64,000 nt of DNA from Bog-532 sp963742865 (GCA_963742865.1 CAVUNW010000019.1:89297-153296), one strand, 5' to 3'; numbered from the stretch's first letter, positions 18,421 to 27,758 are shown. Numbers and translations are program-made. The notes: generated from the letters alone by a model not told the origin.

Positions 18421-19005
18421 TCAGGGCTGGCGTACGCGCCCGTTCACCTCGGCGTCCAGCCCTGCCGGGGCCGTCGAGGCCCCCGTGCCCTCGGCATCCT
18501 CGCCCGGATAGGCCGGCGGGGGCTCCGGCTGGCGCTTGTGCAGCACGACCGCGACGGCCGCGCCGGCCGCGAGGAGGACCGCGAGGCCCACCGCGCCGGG
18601 CCAGCCCAGCAGCCGGCGTGCCCTCGATGGCTTGGGGTCGACCCGGCGCGCGGTCGCCTTGAGCGCCGCGGAAACCTTGGGAGCGACCGTCTCGCTGACC
18701 GCGGTGGCGGCATCCTCGATCCGTGGCGCCGCCCATTCGCGGGCGTCGTAGACGCCCTGCTCTACGCTCTGCGCGGCCGTCGCCCCGACCCGCTTGCTCA
18801 GTGGCACGACTTGCGCGGCCGCGTCCTGGGCCCGGTTGCGGGCGAGGTCGGCCGCGTCCCGCGCTCGGCTGCGGGCGAGGTCGGCCGCGTCCTGGGCCCG
18901 GTTGCGGGCCACGTCCGCGGCGTCCTGCGCGCGAGCACGGGCCACGTTCGCGGCGTCGGCGGCCGCGGCCTGGGCACTGGCGTTCTTAGACTTCGTAAGG
19001 GACAC
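18421..19005 (-). CDS. DUF5324-like alanine-rich membrane-anchored protein
   Basis: The product has 194 residues. The first 70 are a run of near-identical 11-residue units (ARNRAQDAAD-type, four to five copies), predicted to form a long amphipathic helix. A membrane segment (WPGAVGLAVLLAAGAAVAVVL, about residues 137-157) and a short Pro/Glu-rich tail follow. The composition and the position beside cyclophilin, rhomboid and crgA match the DUF5324-type protein found in the gyrA-crgA neighbourhood of Streptomyces. The function is not known. It starts with GTG at 19003-19005 and diverges from the cyclophilin gene, which starts about 255 nt away. Confidence 0.7.
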   Translation of the reverse strand: MSLTKSKNASAQAAAADAANVARARAQDAADVARNRAQDAADLARSRARDAADLARNRAQDAAAQVVPLSKRVGATAAQSVEQGVYDAREWAAPRIEDAATAVSETVAPKVSAALKATARRVDPKPSRARRLLGWPGAVGLAVLLAAGAAVAVVLHKRQPEPPPAYPGEDAEGTGASTAPAGLDAEVNGRVRQP

Positions 19006-19260
19006 AGTTGACCTCCTGCAAAGAATCTCGACTCAAACACTTCCCGTGACCCGCGTCCTCAACCCTCCGCACTTGCCTGGCCACCCCGGTCCTTCCTTGC
19101 ATCGCCTGGCCAGATCCCTTGTGACCCGGCCGGTCCCGGCCGCCCCTGCGGCCGGTCACGCGATATTGCTTGTACCGTGGAAGTGTACGGAACATGTTGT
19201 ATGGAAGATGTAGCTGTCCCTTCAGTCGGCTACGGCGCCGGCTATGCGAGGATTCCCGGC

Positions 19261-19803
19261 ATGACCAATACGCTTACCGCAACGCTCAACACCAACCAGG
19301 GTGCGATCAAGGTCCGGCTTTTCCCGGATCAGGCCCCGCAGACCGTGCGTAACTTCGTCGAACTGGCCGAGGGCTCCAGGAAGTGGACCGACCCCCGGAC
19401 CGGGGCCCAGACCAGCGACCGGCTCTACGACGGCACGATCTTTCACCGCGTCATCCCGGACTTCATGATCCAGGGCGGTGACCCGCTCGGCACCGGCACC
19501 GGCGGTCCCGGGTACAAGTTCGGCGACGAGATCCACCCGGACCTCGCCTTCACTCGTCCCTACCTGCTGGCGATGGCCAACGCCGGGCCAGGGACCAACG
19601 GGTCTCAGTTCTTCATCACGGTCGCCGCCACCCCGTGGCTCACCGGTAAGCACACGATCTTCGGTGAGGTCGTCGAGGGAGCCGACATCGTGCAGGCGAT
19701 CAGCCAGGCCAAGACCGACCGGCGGGACCGCCCGGCTCAGGATGTCGTGCTCGAGTCCGTGGTCATCGACCGTGACGGCGATGCGCCCGGCGCGTCCAGG
19801 TAG
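19261..19803 (+). CDS. Cyclophilin-type peptidyl-prolyl cis-trans isomerase
   Basis: This 180-residue cyclophilin catalyses proline isomerisation during folding. The family core is present: FHRVIPDFMIQGGDP (near residue 62, with the catalytic Arg), NGSQFFITVAATPWLTGKHTIFGEVVEG (near 115-140) and GGPGYKFGDE. There is no signal peptide, so it should be cytosolic. The start is placed at ATG 19261 (MTNTLTATLNTNQG). The longer frame to 19177 has no family similarity. The rhomboid gene follows 42 nt downstream and is likely co-transcribed. Confidence 0.93.
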   Translation: MTNTLTATLNTNQGAIKVRLFPDQAPQTVRNFVELAEGSRKWTDPRTGAQTSDRLYDGTIFHRVIPDFMIQGGDPLGTGTGGPGYKFGDEIHPDLAFTRPYLLAMANAGPGTNGSQFFITVAATPWLTGKHTIFGEVVEGADIVQAISQAKTDRRDRPAQDVVLESVVIDRDGDAPGASR

Positions 19804-19845
19804 ACGTCGTTGGACGCTCCCGCTTCCGGGCAACCCGACGGCCGC

Positions 19846-20745
19846 ATGAGTGAACCGGCCGCTAGCGGACCCGCCGCTAATGAGCCGGCAGCTGCCGGGG
19901 TGCCGGCCTGTTTCCGGCATCCCGGCCGCGAAACGTACGTCTCGTGCGTCCGCTGCGGCCGCCCCGCCTGCCCGGACTGCCTGCGATCCGCCGCGGTGGG
20001 TCAGCAGTGCGTCGAGTGCATCCGGGGAGCGAGCAAGAGCTCCCGTGAAGCGAGGACGGAATTTGGCGGGCGGGTGGTCACGGCCCCCGTCGTCACGTGG
20101 ACGTTGGTCGGCATCAACGTCCTCCTCTACCTGGCCGTCCTGGCCCGCCCCAGCATCGCCGACAACCTGGAGATGCTCGGTTACGCCGGGAACGGCCACG
20201 CGGCTATCGGTGTCGGAGCCGGTCAGTGGTACCGCCTGATCACGTCGGCCTTCGTGGCCCCGACCGGCGGCCTGGGCATCACCGACATTGCCTTCAACAT
20301 GTGGGCCCTGATCGTGGTCGGGCCGCCCCTGGAGCGGATGCTGGGGTCCGTGCGCTATCTCGCGGTGTACCTGCTCAGTGCGCTCGGCGGCGCGGTGGCG
20401 CTCTACTACGTGGTGCCGCTCAACCAGCCCGTGCTCGGCGCGTCCGGGGCCGTCTTCGGCCTCTTCGGCGCCTGGTTCGTGGTGTCCCGGCGGCGGGGCC
20501 TCGACAGCCGGGGCATCCTCGGGCTGATCGTGATCAACCTGGTGCTCGGCTTCGTGGTCCCGCACATCGCGTGGCAGGACCATATTGGCGGCCTGATCAC
20601 CGGGGCGGCGGTCACGGCCGCCTACGCGTACGCCCCCCGCTCTCACCGGTTGCTCATCCAGGGGGGCGCCACGGTGGCCGTGCTCGCCCTGCTGATCCTG
20701 GCCGTGGCCGTGCGGAACAGCCAGATCGGCGTGGCCGGATTCTGA
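19846..20745 (+). CDS. Rhomboid-family intramembrane serine protease with N-terminal zinc-binding box
   Basis: The product has about 299 residues from ATG 19846; a TTG at 19810 would add 12. The N-terminal 60 residues hold a B-box-like metal site (CFRHPGRETYVSCVRCGRPACPDC...CVEC). Six to seven membrane segments follow, with the catalytic serine in GASGAVFG (about residue 205) and the catalytic histidine in the DHIGGLITG segment (about 250). This architecture is typical of the actinobacterial rhomboid next to cyclophilin and crgA. It cleaves transmembrane helices; the substrate is unknown. Confidence 0.92.
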   Translation: MSEPAASGPAANEPAAAGVPACFRHPGRETYVSCVRCGRPACPDCLRSAAVGQQCVECIRGASKSSREARTEFGGRVVTAPVVTWTLVGINVLLYLAVLARPSIADNLEMLGYAGNGHAAIGVGAGQWYRLITSAFVAPTGGLGITDIAFNMWALIVVGPPLERMLGSVRYLAVYLLSALGGAVALYYVVPLNQPVLGASGAVFGLFGAWFVVSRRRGLDSRGILGLIVINLVLGFVVPHIAWQDHIGGLITGAAVTAAYAYAPRSHRLLIQGGATVAVLALLILAVAVRNSQIGVAGF

Positions 20746-20781
20746 GCCCGGTTAGGCGAGCCCCATCGGTAAGAGCGGGGT

Positions 20782-20814
20782 GCGGTAGGCCGCCAGCCCC
20801 TTGGGGCCTACCGC
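20782..20814. terminator. Hairpin shared by rhomboid and crgA 3' ends
   Basis: GCGGTAGGCC (20782-20791) pairs with GGCCTACCGC (20805-20814) across a 13-nt loop. The right arm includes the crgA stop codon, so the structure lies exactly where the two convergent genes meet. Confidence 0.65.
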
Positions 20815-21062
20815 CACCGGGTGGCCAGTACCACCCCGCCGATGATCAGGGCGAAGCCGATCACCATGTTCCAGTCACCCAGCGCGGACATCCCGGCCAG
20901 CTGATCGTTGGTGAGATAGAAAACGGCGATCCACGCCAGCCCGAGGACCAGGCACGCCACCATTGTGGGAGCCAGCCACCGGGGGCTGACCTTGGCTCGC
21001 ACCGATCTCGGCGGAGGCGTGTACACCGCCTTCTTGCGGACGCGGGACTTGGGCACCGTCAT
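20808..21062 (-). CDS. crgA: Cell division protein CrgA
   Basis: This 84-residue protein has a basic N-terminus (PKSRVRKK) and two membrane segments (about residues 30-50 and 62-80), the latter with GFALIIGGVVLATRWR. The NDQL segment between them is the usual CrgA signature. CrgA interacts with FtsZ, FtsI and other divisome proteins and affects septation in actinomycetes. ATG at 21060-21062. In Streptomyces the gene sits between rhomboid and the pkn/pbpA cluster, as here, although the DUF881, sortase and pabA genes often found in between are absent. Confidence 0.95.
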   Translation of the reverse strand: MTVPKSRVRKKAVYTPPPRSVRAKVSPRWLAPTMVACLVLGLAWIAVFYLTNDQLAGMSALGDWNMVIGFALIIGGVVLATRWR

Positions 21063-21461
21063 CTCCTGGTGTGGGCGGGTGCTGGCGCACCGCCGCCGCG
21101 GCTCATTCTGCTGGCGTAATGGTAGTGGGTTACGCCCCTTCGTGCAGTCGGCCCCGGGCGCCCGGTGGCCGGTACGCGATGGCCGGTACGCGGCGGACCT
21201 GCCGGGCCCTGACCGGGCCCCGTGTAGCTGCCCGGCGGTACGGGCGGTAAGGCGGCCTGTACGGTCCTGATCGTCGTGGTAATGACCGCCGCCCTATGGT
21301 TCGGTGTCCTTCCCTGGCTGCAGCTGCACGTCCCGGTGGATGGCAGCGCGATCAGCGGCTGACGCTGGCGCCCGATTAGGCCGGCCGCCGGATATGAAAC
21401 GGCGGCCCGTCCGAAGACGGGCCGCCGCTGGAGACCGGTGACGCTGGCTGTTGCTCGGGCG
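21063..21461. other. Intergenic region between crgA and pknB
   Basis: Apart from the pknB terminator hairpin at 21400-21427 I see no gene. A short direct repeat of GGCCGGTACGCG type occurs near 21168-21192. The crgA promoter must lie in the first 100 nt. Confidence 0.5.
21400..21427 (-). terminator. Terminator of the pknB end of the division operon
   Basis: A perfect 12-bp stem (21400-21411 with 21416-21427) closes a CGAA tetraloop, 35 nt beyond the pknB stop codon on the minus strand. A stable GNRA-like/CGAA loop with a GC stem is typical for a strong intrinsic terminator in actinomycetes. Confidence 0.85.
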
Positions 21462-23279
21462 TCAGTTGCCGCCACCGCCACCGCCGCCGCCGCCGTTACC
21501 GCCACCGCCGCCGGGCAGGCCGCCGGCCGTCGGTGAGGCTGATGGGCTGGCGGACGGCGAGGCGCTCGGCGTCGTCGGGCTCGGGCTCGGGCTGGCCGGC
21601 TGGGCCGCGATGAAGATCGTCACCGTCGCACCCTGCGCGGCGGAACTATTGCCCGTGGGGTTCTGCTGGAAGACATTCCCGGGCACGGTACCGGCCGGTG
21701 CTCCGGTCACGGTCTTGGGCACGACATTGAACCCGGCGTTCTGGAGGATCTGCTCCGCGGTGGACGCTGAATCACCGATCACGGGCGGTACGGTCACCGA
21801 GCCGCCGGAGACGTAGATCGTGACCTGGGTGCCGGGAGGCACACTGGTGCCCGACGCCGGTGATTCCTTCGTTACCTGGCCCTTTGGCGCGGTCGAGGTC
21901 GCGTCGGCCACCTGTTTCACGGTCAGCCCTTTGCTGGTCAGCGTGGTCTGGGCGACGCTGGCCTGCTGGCCGACCACGTCCGGGACGGACACCGCCTGCG
22001 GGCCGGTCGAGACGTACAGCGTGACCAGGGTGTTGGCCTTGACGGTGTTACCTTGCGGCGGGTTCGTGCTGATCACGTCACCCTTGGCCACTCCGGCACT
22101 CGCCTGGGGAACAACCGTGGACCGCAGGTGGGCGGCGGTGACTTCCTGCTGCGCCTTGGCGACCGGCAGCCCTTGCACCAGTGGCACCGCGTAGGACTTG
22201 CCGCCGCCGCTGAACAGCATGTAGGCGAGCGCGCCTACCGCACCGAGGACGACCAGCAGGCCCAGGATCCACAGCAGCGCCCGGTAACTGCGGCGCGGCG
22301 GCCTCCCGTCGGTGTCATCCGGGCCGTAGCTGTAGGGCGGGACGGCCGTGGCCGGGCTGGCCATCATCGTCGCGGCGCCGATTTGCTGCGTCCGCCCGTA
22401 GTTGTCGATCCGCGTCGGTGCGGCCACGGCCATGCCGTTCATGGCCCGCTGGATGTCCATCCGCATCTCGGCCGCACTCTGGTACCGGTCGGCCGGGGCC
22501 TTGGCCATCGCCTTCAGCACGATGGCGTCCGCCCATGGGGGAATCTCCGGGTCCACGACCGACGGAGGCACCGGGTCCTCCCGGACGTGCTGATAGGCGA
22601 TCGCGACCGGCGAATCACCGGTGAACGGCGGCCGCCCGGTGAGCAGTTCGTACATCAGGCAGCCGGTGGAGTACAGGTCACTGCGGGCATCCACCCGTTC
22701 GCCGCGCGCCTGCTCCGGCGACAGGTACTGCGCCGTCCCGATAACCTGCGCGGTCTGGGTCATCGTGGCCTGGTTATCGCTCATCGCCCGGGCGATGCCG
22801 AAGTCCATCACCTTGATGTCGCCGTTACGGGTGACCATGACGTTGCCCGGCTTGATGTCCCGGTGCACGATGCCGGACTCGTGGCTGTAGTCCAGCGCGC
22901 CCAGCACGCCGTCGATGATCTCCAGCGCCCGTTCCGGCAGCAGCCGGTGATCGGCCTGCAGCAGGTCGCGGACGGTCCGGCCGTCCACGTACTCCATGAC
23001 GATGTAGGGCACGGGGATGCCGTCGGCCATGTCCTCGCCGGTGTCGTAAACCGCGACGATGGACGGGTGGTTCAGGGATGCCGCGGACTGCGCCTCGCGG
23101 CGGAACCGGGCCTGGAACGTGTGGTCCCGGGCCAGGTCGATGCGGAGTGTCTTGATGGCGACGATGCGGTCGAGCCGGAGGTCGCGGGCTCGGTACACCT
23201 CGGCCATGCCGCCGCGCCCGACGACACCGTCGAGTTCGTAGCGCTCACCGAGCAGCCGGGGCTGTGTCATGTCTCGCAC
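21462..23279 (-). CDS. pknB: Serine/threonine protein kinase with PASTA domains (PknB)
   Basis: The product has 605 residues. The kinase domain (about 10-275) has the Gly loop GRGGMAEVY, Lys in VAIKTL, catalytic HRDIKPGN, DFGIA and the GTAQYLSPEQARGE activation segment. A membrane helix (about 335-358) leads to three extracellular PASTA repeats (about 365-565, each starting with a VP.V/L.G pattern), which sense muropeptides or lipid II. A low-complexity Ser/Pro then Gly/Asn tail (GGGGGNGGGG style) ends the protein. It regulates growth and septation by phosphorylating cell-wall proteins. It is the last gene of the fhaA-to-pknB operon. Start GTG 23279 or ATG 23270 (MTQPRLLGERY); the latter begins three codons before the conserved region. 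Confidence 0.96.
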   Translation of the reverse strand: MRDMTQPRLLGERYELDGVVGRGGMAEVYRARDLRLDRIVAIKTLRIDLARDHTFQARFRREAQSAASLNHPSIVAVYDTGEDMADGIPVPYIVMEYVDGRTVRDLLQADHRLLPERALEIIDGVLGALDYSHESGIVHRDIKPGNVMVTRNGDIKVMDFGIARAMSDNQATMTQTAQVIGTAQYLSPEQARGERVDARSDLYSTGCLMYELLTGRPPFTGDSPVAIAYQHVREDPVPPSVVDPEIPPWADAIVLKAMAKAPADRYQSAAEMRMDIQRAMNGMAVAAPTRIDNYGRTQQIGAATMMASPATAVPPYSYGPDDTDGRPPRRSYRALLWILGLLVVLGAVGALAYMLFSGGGKSYAVPLVQGLPVAKAQQEVTAAHLRSTVVPQASAGVAKGDVISTNPPQGNTVKANTLVTLYVSTGPQAVSVPDVVGQQASVAQTTLTSKGLTVKQVADATSTAPKGQVTKESPASGTSVPPGTQVTIYVSGGSVTVPPVIGDSASTAEQILQNAGFNVVPKTVTGAPAGTVPGNVFQQNPTGNSSAAQGATVTIFIAAQPASPSPSPTTPSASPSASPSASPTAGGLPGGGGGNGGGGGGGGGN

Positions 23280-23317
23280 TTTGCCAAACCATCCCGCATA
23301 GTTTCATCACCCGGCCC

Positions 23318-24853
23318 CTATTGGGACCCGATTACGTTCGTCGTCATGGTGCCAGTGGTGCCAGTGGTGCCAGTGGTGCCAGTGGTGCCAGCAGTGCCAG
23401 TGTCGGTCGGAGACGATATCGGTGTCGTCGGAGTCGATATCGGTGTCGTGGGCGTCACAACCGGTGGGGTTGTCGGATGCTGGACCGGTGTCGTTTTCAC
23501 CGCCCCCGGTTTCTTCGTGGTCTTGGCCGAGGGCAGGATCGTGTTGCCTGTCCCCACCAGGTTAGGCGCAGTCGGCACGATCCCGGCCGGAACGCGAATC
23601 TGCGTTGGGCTCGCCGTCGCGGACGCGGCCCTGCTCCCGGAGACGGCCGGAGACGCCGCGGCCGGGCTGCCCGGGGACATATCGCTGGTGGGGCTCATCG
23701 GATGACCGGACAGTACGACCGCCGCGACGGTCCCGCCGATCGCCGCGACCCCGACACTCACCGCCGCGGCGAGAAACGCCGACCGCCGGCGGTGACGATG
23801 GTCACCAGGCTCACGCCCGGCATCGTCCGGCTGGCCGCCGAAATCCCCGCCTGCGGCGAAGGCCGCCGCGCCCAGGTCGGCCCGGGTGAGCGAGGCGCCG
23901 GGATTGGCCTCAGTCACGGCTTCAGGAGAAGCCGCCACGGCGCCGGTCAGCTGCTGCGCGCCGGCTCCCGGCACTGCCTCCGCCATCAGATCCGACGCGG
24001 GCTGCCCGTTGCGCAGCCGGCGGGCATGCTCGGCCACCCACCGGGCGCTTTGCGGCCGGTCCTCGGGCTGCTTGGCCAGCATGTTGGTGACCAGGTCCGC
24101 GACCGGAGCCGGGACGTCGTCGGGCAGCGGCGGCACCGGGCGATGCATGTGGGCCACCGCGATCGCGACCGGCGTCTCCGCCGTGAACGGCGGGGTCCCG
24201 GTGAGGCACTCGTAGGCCACGACGCCGAGCGAGTAGATGTCGGAGGCGGACGTGATGGTGCCGCCGGTGGCCTGCTCAGGCGAGACGTAGCTGGCCGTGC
24301 CCATGACCATTCCGGTCTGGGTCAGGTGGGACGCCTGAGCGGCCCACATCGCGCGCGCGATCCCGAAGTCAGTGATCTTCGTCGTGCCGTCGGCGGTAAC
24401 GAGCAGATTGCCCGGTTTGATGTCGCGATGCACGATGCCGGCCTCGTGCGCCGCGGACAGCGCATCAGCGGCCTGGCTCACGATCCTGAGCGTGTCGGCC
24501 GCGGGCAGCCGCTCCTGCCGGGCGATCAGCGCCGACAGCGGCTCGCCGGAAACCAGCTCCATGACCAGGTACGCGCCGCCGGACGGCAGGTCGGATGGTG
24601 CCTCCTCGTCCGAGGAGGTCTCACCGTAGTCGAAGACCTGGGCGATATTCGGATGAGACAGCGACGCCGCATAGCGGGCCTCCGCGCGGAACCGGGCCCG
24701 GAACGCCTCATCGGTGGCGTGCGCCGCCGACAGCAGCTTGACGGCGACGGGGCGGTCGAGCAGCTCGTCGGTGCCGCGCCACACTTCGCCCATGCCGCCA
24801 ACCGCTATCCGGCCACTCAGCCGGTAACGTCCGCCCAGCAGGTGATCGTTCAC
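23318..24853 (-). CDS. pknA: Serine/threonine protein kinase PknA
   Basis: A kinase domain occupies residues about 8-275: VGGMGEVW, VAVKLL, HRDIKPGN, DFGIARAM, GTASYVSPEQATGG. It is followed by a linker, a single membrane segment (AFLAAAVSVGVAAIGGTVAAVVL, near 345) and a Thr/Pro-rich extracellular tail. The tail ends in a run of Thr-Gly-Thr units encoded by a 9-bp tandem repeat. No PASTA domains are present, as expected for PknA. The GTG start at 24851-24853 overlaps the pbpA TGA (GTGA), so the long frame to 25477 is a shadow. In mycobacteria PknA and PknB together control cell shape and division. Confidence 0.93.
   Translation of the reverse strand: MNDHLLGGRYRLSGRIAVGGMGEVWRGTDELLDRPVAVKLLSAAHATDEAFRARFRAEARYAASLSHPNIAQVFDYGETSSDEEAPSDLPSGGAYLVMELVSGEPLSALIARQERLPAADTLRIVSQAADALSAAHEAGIVHRDIKPGNLLVTADGTTKITDFGIARAMWAAQASHLTQTGMVMGTASYVSPEQATGGTITSASDIYSLGVVAYECLTGTPPFTAETPVAIAVAHMHRPVPPLPDDVPAPVADLVTNMLAKQPEDRPQSARWVAEHARRLRNGQPASDLMAEAVPGAGAQQLTGAVAASPEAVTEANPGASLTRADLGAAAFAAGGDFGGQPDDAGREPGDHRHRRRSAFLAAAVSVGVAAIGGTVAAVVLSGHPMSPTSDMSPGSPAAASPAVSGSRAASATASPTQIRVPAGIVPTAPNLVGTGNTILPSAKTTKKPGAVKTTPVQHPTTPPVVTPTTPISTPTTPISSPTDTGTAGTTGTTGTTGTTGTMTTNVIGSQ
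23347..23400 (-). repeat. 9-bp tandem repeat encoding the PknA C-terminal Thr/Gly tail
   Basis: Six successive 9-bp units of GGTGCCAGT (the last two with one change) lie at the 3' end of pknA. Each unit adds three residues, so slippage changes the tail length in steps of three residues and does not break the frame. Confidence 0.85.
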
Positions 24854-26313
24854 CCGTTCTCCAGGTACGCCTTGAGGACATCGACGGCTATTGGAGCGGC
24901 CGCTGCGGCGCCGTAACCGCCGCCCTGAATGATGACGCCGACCGCCATCGAACGGTTGCCGTGAGACGCAAAACAAGTGAAAACGGCATCGTTCAGGCCA
25001 CTGTTGTTGATCCCGTTCTGCGCCGTCCCGGTCTTGCCGGCGATCTGGACACCCGGAATCGCGTTCTTGAACGCGGCCGCGGTTCCGTTCGGGGAGTTGA
25101 CGACGCTCAGCATCATCTGCTGGACCTGGCCGGCGACGGTCTGGCTGACCGGCTGGCTCAGCGCCGTGGGGGTGGCCGAATCGACGATGCTCAGGTCGGC
25201 GGCCTGGACCTGCTGGACGAGGTAGGGCTTCATGAGCGTGCCGTTGTTGGCGATGGCCGCGGAGAACATGGCCTCCTGCAGCGGCGTCACCGTGTCGTCC
25301 TTCTGGCCGATGGCCGACAGCGCGGTCGTGGCCTTGTCCGGCTCCAGCGGGAAGTTGCTCTGTGCAACCGGCGTCGGGATCTTCAGGTCCGGGTTGTTCA
25401 TGCCGTACTTCTCGGCCATGCTCTTCAGCGTCGCCGAGCCGAGCGTCATGCCGATGTTGGCGAACGCCGTGTTGCACGACAGGGTGAACGCGGTGATGAT
25501 CGTCGCCTTGTTGCCAGTCCCGCAGACCTCACCGTTGTCATTCATCAGCCGGGCCGTGCTCTGCGGCAGTTGCAGGCTCGTCGGCGCGTCGACGACCGTG
25601 CTGGGGTTGTCGTTGCCCTGGGAGAACGCCGCGGAGCTGGTGACGATCTTGAAGGTCGATCCCGGCGGGAACGTCGCGCCGGTGGCCCGGTTCAGCAGCG
25701 GCTGGTTGGGGTCGCTCAGGAGTTTCTGGTCGTTGGCATTGAGCTGCGTCCCGTCCAGCACGGCCAGCTGGTTCGGGTCGTAGGAGGGGTAGGAAGCCAT
25801 CGCGAGGATGGCCCCGGTCTGCGGATTCAGCGCCACGACCGCGCCCGACTTCCCGCTGGCCTGCAGCGCCTTCCACGCCGCGTTCTGCGCGTTGGAGTCC
25901 AGGGTGGTCTGGACGGTCGCGCCCTTCCGGGGCTTATTGGTGATCATGTCGATCACGTTGCGGACGGCCAGCTTGGAGGAGTTGCCGGTCAGGAAGGAGT
26001 TCTCCGTTGACTCCAGACCGGTGGCACTGTACAGCGCGTCGAAGCCGGTGGCGGGAGCATACTCCGGGCCGAGCGGGTACACGCGCTGGTACTTGTACAC
26101 ACCACCAACGTTCTTCGAACTGGCGATGACCTTGCCGTCCGCCGTGGTGATCTCGCCGCGCTGGTACTGGAACTGAGCTGCGAAGGCGCGCGAGTTCCCC
26201 GGCTTGTTGCTCAGGCTCCCAGCCTGGAACGCCTGCAGGTAGTTCACGTTCGCGAGCAGCAGGACGAACATGACCAGAACGGCGATCGAGATCCGGCGCA
26301 CGGCGCGGTTCAC
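24850..26313 (-). CDS. pbpA: Penicillin-binding protein, class B transpeptidase (PbpA)
   Basis: This protein of about 487 residues has one N-terminal membrane anchor (residues 8-28, ISIAVLVMFVLLLANVNYL), a dimerisation/non-penicillin-binding region, and a transpeptidase domain. The transpeptidase motifs are GSTFK (Ser-x-x-Lys, near 220), SCNTA (Ser-x-Asn, near 275) and GKTGTA (Lys-Thr-Gly, near 425). It cross-links peptidoglycan together with the SEDS protein encoded just upstream. GTG at 26311-26313 overlaps the rodA stop; its own stop overlaps the pknA start. It is cytosol-anchored with the catalytic part outside the membrane. Confidence 0.95.
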   Translation of the reverse strand: MNRAVRRISIAVLVMFVLLLANVNYLQAFQAGSLSNKPGNSRAFAAQFQYQRGEITTADGKVIASSKNVGGVYKYQRVYPLGPEYAPATGFDALYSATGLESTENSFLTGNSSKLAVRNVIDMITNKPRKGATVQTTLDSNAQNAAWKALQASGKSGAVVALNPQTGAILAMASYPSYDPNQLAVLDGTQLNANDQKLLSDPNQPLLNRATGATFPPGSTFKIVTSSAAFSQGNDNPSTVVDAPTSLQLPQSTARLMNDNGEVCGTGNKATIITAFTLSCNTAFANIGMTLGSATLKSMAEKYGMNNPDLKIPTPVAQSNFPLEPDKATTALSAIGQKDDTVTPLQEAMFSAAIANNGTLMKPYLVQQVQAADLSIVDSATPTALSQPVSQTVAGQVQQMMLSVVNSPNGTAAAFKNAIPGVQIAGKTGTAQNGINNSGLNDAVFTCFASHGNRSMAVGVIIQGGGYGAAAAAPIAVDVLKAYLENG

Positions 26314-27758
26314 GAGAGGTTCACCACCTGGGTCATGCCCTCGTCCTGGATCGGCTGCGGGGGTGGCCGCCGGGCCGTGTCGCTGAGCCGGATCAGCAGC
26401 GCGATGATCATCCAGCTGGCGATGAGCGACGAGCCGCCCTGGGACAGGAACGGGGTCGTGATGCCCGTCAGCGGGATCAGCCGGGTAACCCCGCCCACGA
26501 TGACGAACACCTGCAGCGCCAGCATGAAGGCCAGACCACCGGCCAGGATCTTGGAGAACGGGTCCTTCACTGCCAGCGAGGTGGCCAGGCCGCGCTGAAC
26601 GATCAGGCCGTAGAGGAGCAGGAGCGCCATCAGCCCGGTCATGCCGAGTTCCTCGCCGAACGCGGTGGTGATCAGGTCGCTCTGCACCAGCGGCGTCAGA
26701 TACGGCTGGCCACCGCCCAGGCCCTTGCCGAAGATTCCCCCCGACGCCAGCCCGTACAGGCCCTGGACGAGCTGAAAGGCATTGTTGAACGGGTTTTTGC
26801 CGGAAAACGGATGCAGCCAGATGGTGAATCGCTCGCCCACGTGAGCGAATAGCTTGCTCGCGGTGTAGGCGCCGCCGATGAACAGGACAAAGCCAATGAG
26901 CAGCCATGATGTGCGCTGGGTCGCGATGTAGAGCATCGCCACAAACAGCCCCATGAACAGCGCCGAGGTGCCGATGTCGCTCTCGAAGACCAGCAGCAGC
27001 AGGCTCACGGCCCAGACGATCAGCACGGGGCCAAGGTCGCGGGCCCGGGGCAGGTCGATGCCGAGAACCCGTCGGCCCGCCAGGGACAGCACATCGCGCT
27101 TGGCGACCAGGTAGCCCGCGAACGAGACGGCCAGGGCCAGCTTGGCGAACTCCTCCGGCTGGAGGGTGAAGCCGCCGAGGGCGATCTGGATCTTGGCCCC
27201 GGTGCCCGGCACCTCGCTGATGCTCGCCGGCAGCAGGGCGGGCAGCGCCAGCAGGATGATGCCGATCGCGCCAAACGTATACGTGTAGCGCTGCAGGACC
27301 CGCGTCTCGCGGACGATGGCCAGCACACCGACAAAGCAGCCGATCCCGATGGCCGTGTACAGGATCTGCGTCGTCACGGCCGACGAGCTCAGCGTCGAGA
27401 TGACCTGACCCGGATTGCCGTTCCGGCCGGACTCCTGCAACCGGAATATCATCACGATGCCCAGGCCGTTCAGCGTGGCGGCGAGCGGCAGCAAGAGCGG
27501 ATCGGCCCAGGGTGCCAGCTTCCGGACCGCCACGTGCGCGATAGCCAGCAGGACAATGAAGCCCAGCATGTACTCCGCCATGCCGGACGGCAGTGAGCCC
27601 TTGAGGCCCAGCCCGACGTTGGCGTAGGCGAAGGCGACCAGCGCAACTGCGAAGATGAGCATGGCGGCCTCGGTGCGACGCCGTCCCCGGGGCATCGGCA
27701 CCGGGGAATCGGGCATCCCGCCGAGGGTAGCGTCCTCCGACGTCGCGACGCTGCTCAC
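26310..27758 (-). CDS. rodA: SEDS-family glycosyltransferase (RodA/FtsW)
   Basis: This 482-residue polytopic protein of about 12 membrane segments contains the SEDS landmarks LGGFTLQPEEFAKLAL (near 205), the catalytic Asp-containing FESDIGTSALFMGLF (near 265), GKNPFNNAFQLVQGLYGLASGG and AFGEELGMTG. SEDS proteins polymerise lipid II into glycan strands with a class B PBP partner, here the pbpA product. Position in the pstP-rodA-pbpA-pknA-pknB operon matches the RodA orthologue; FtsW of the dcw cluster would be elsewhere. GTG start at 27756-27758 overlaps the pstP stop (GTGA). Confidence 0.94.
   Translation of the reverse strand: MSSVATSEDATLGGMPDSPVPMPRGRRRTEAAMLIFAVALVAFAYANVGLGLKGSLPSGMAEYMLGFIVLLAIAHVAVRKLAPWADPLLLPLAATLNGLGIVMIFRLQESGRNGNPGQVISTLSSSAVTTQILYTAIGIGCFVGVLAIVRETRVLQRYTYTFGAIGIILLALPALLPASISEVPGTGAKIQIALGGFTLQPEEFAKLALAVSFAGYLVAKRDVLSLAGRRVLGIDLPRARDLGPVLIVWAVSLLLLVFESDIGTSALFMGLFVAMLYIATQRTSWLLIGFVLFIGGAYTASKLFAHVGERFTIWLHPFSGKNPFNNAFQLVQGLYGLASGGIFGKGLGGGQPYLTPLVQSDLITTAFGEELGMTGLMALLLLYGLIVQRGLATSLAVKDPFSKILAGGLAFMLALQVFVIVGGVTRLIPLTGITTPFLSQGGSSLIASWMIIALLIRLSDTARRPPPQPIQDEGMTQVVNLS

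Noticed and set aside
18794..19213. Plus-strand ORF opposite the DUF5324-like gene
   Set aside because: Antisense of the 33-bp repeat region, giving repetitive Arg/Ala/Ser residues; no start signal.
23347..23400. Possible CRISPR-like array
   Set aside because: Units are 9 bp without spacers and lie in frame inside pknA; no cas genes exist in the window.
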